From Mariprofundaceae bacterium (GTDB lineage: Bacteria; Pseudomonadota; Zetaproteobacteria; Mariprofundales; Mariprofundaceae): a DNA stretch of 6,248 nt. The notes under the pieces were generated by a model. That model was not told the DNA's origin and made no database searches. It saw nothing but the letters and a program-made list of their open reading frames with translations. Made by a program: the position numbers and the translations under genes. Positions 5,592 to 6,248 of the stretch are shown here, piece after piece. Every line of letters starts with the position of its first letter. Position 1 is the first letter of the stretch. The DNA lies in NCBI GenBank assembly GCA_027018975.1, contig JALUXN010000295.1:1-6248 (forward strand). The letters are read 5' to 3'.

Positions 5592-6248
5592 ATGAGTAAT
5601 CGCAGACATTTAGCCAACGCAGTTCGTGCACTAGCCATGGACAGCGTGCAGAAAGCAAATTCAGGCCACCCGGGTGCACCGATGGGCATGGCGGATATCG
5701 CCGAAGTGCTCTGGAATGATTATATGAAGCACAATCCGAGCAACCCGAAGTGGGCGGATCGTGATCGCTTCATCCTCTCCAACGGCCACGGCTCGATGTT
5801 GATCTACTCTCTGCTGCATCTGACCGGTTACGATCTCGGTATTGAAGATCTCAAACAGTTCCGTCAGCTCCACTCCCGCACACCGGGTCATCCGGAGTAC
5901 GGCTACGCACCGGGCGTAGAGACCACCACCGGCCCGCTGGGTCAGGGTATCACCAACGCAGTCGGCATGGCGCTGGCCGAGAAGACACTGGCGGCACAGT
6001 TCAACAAGCCGGGTCATGAGATTGTCGATCACAACACCTATGTATTCCTCGGTGACGGCTGTCTGATGGAGGGTATTTCGCACGAAGCCTGCTCACTGGC
6101 CGGCACACTGGGCTTGGGTAAACTGATCGCCTTCTGGGATGACAACGGCATCTCCATTGATGGTGAGGTAGAAGGTTGGTTCACCGACGACACCGCCGGT
6201 CGCTTCGAGGCGTATGGTTGGCAGGTAATTCGCAATGTTGATGGCCAC
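5592..6248 (+). CDS. tkt: transketolase, N-terminal part (3' end outside window)
   Basis: Transketolase moves two-carbon ketol units between sugar phosphates, using thiamine diphosphate and a divalent metal, in the pentose phosphate pathway and Calvin cycle. 219 codons are visible before the window ends, about a third of the usual protein. ATG 5592 follows AAGGGGA at 5575-5581 with a ten-base spacer. Cofactor and substrate residues fall at the same numbers as in the E. coli enzyme: H26 in SGHPGAPMG, H66 in SNGHGSM, H100 in TPGHPE, D155 in the GDGCLMEG metal/diphosphate motif and N185 in WDDNGISIDG. GVETTTGPLGQG is also present. The visible part is the pyrophosphate-binding domain; the pyrimidine-binding and C-terminal domains lie outside. 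glpX immediately upstream makes fructose-6-phosphate, its donor substrate, which supports a shared carbon-metabolism cluster. Confidence 0.97.
   Translation, partial: MSNRRHLANAVRALAMDSVQKANSGHPGAPMGMADIAEVLWNDYMKHNPSNPKWADRDRFILSNGHGSMLIYSLLHLTGYDLGIEDLKQFRQLHSRTPGHPEYGYAPGVETTTGPLGQGITNAVGMALAEKTLAAQFNKPGHEIVDHNTYVFLGDGCLMEGISHEACSLAGTLGLGKLIAFWDDNGISIDGEVEGWFTDDTAGRFEAYGWQVIRNVDGH

Noticed and set aside
5661..6083. Minus-strand open frame (140 codons) opposite tkt
   Set aside because: Antisense shadow of the strongly conserved transketolase N-terminus.
1..6248. Mobile element, CRISPR array, tRNA, toxin-antitoxin or defence module
   Set aside because: No direct-repeat array, terminal inverted repeats, transposase or integrase motif, tRNA cloverleaf or paired small toxin-antitoxin genes were found. 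Almost all sequence is explained by seven housekeeping-type genes.

Overview
The window is a tightly packed, single-strand stretch of bacterial chromosome. All seven genes read on the + strand, and they look like ordinary housekeeping and central-metabolism genes. I found no mobile element, CRISPR array, tRNA or rRNA, and no phage or defence module. The organism looks like a GC-rich proteobacterium: the transketolase N-terminus keeps the Escherichia coli numbering of every cofactor and substrate residue I could check, and the UvrC, DapE and GlpX copies read like proteobacterial ones. The short unimodular QueF differs from the long two-domain QueF of E. coli. glpX followed by tkt is compatible with an autotroph using the Calvin cycle, but RuBisCO and phosphoribulokinase are not in view, so this is inference, and I cannot name a class with confidence.

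Layout. Positions 2-832 hold the 3' end of uvrC (nucleotide excision repair). A 97-base gap follows, with a possible hairpin over the dapE ribosome binding site. Positions 930-3197 form an overlapping three-gene unit, dapE-queF-dapF, joined by an 8-base and a 4-base stop/start overlap. Two of its genes are steps of the succinylase branch of lysine and meso-diaminopimelate synthesis, and the middle one reduces preQ0 to preQ1 for queuosine. Positions 3216-3542 encode a small exported protein of unknown function that starts at TTG. Positions 3555-4355 encode an inositol-monophosphatase-family phosphatase. A 144-base gap with a weak terminator candidate separates this from glpX (4500-5453), a class II fructose-1,6-bisphosphatase. 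A 138-base gap with an AT-rich half and a long imperfect hairpin precedes tkt, which starts at 5592 and runs off the right edge.

How the genes fit together. DapE and DapF are two steps of one pathway feeding peptidoglycan and lysine. GlpX makes fructose-6-phosphate, the sugar donor that transketolase uses, so those two fit gluconeogenesis and the reductive or oxidative pentose phosphate network. The most unusual points are a markedly shortened DapF that keeps all its catalytic residues, queF nested between two dap genes, the unrecognised exported protein, and the structured leader of tkt. Nothing here amounts to a clear new biological system.
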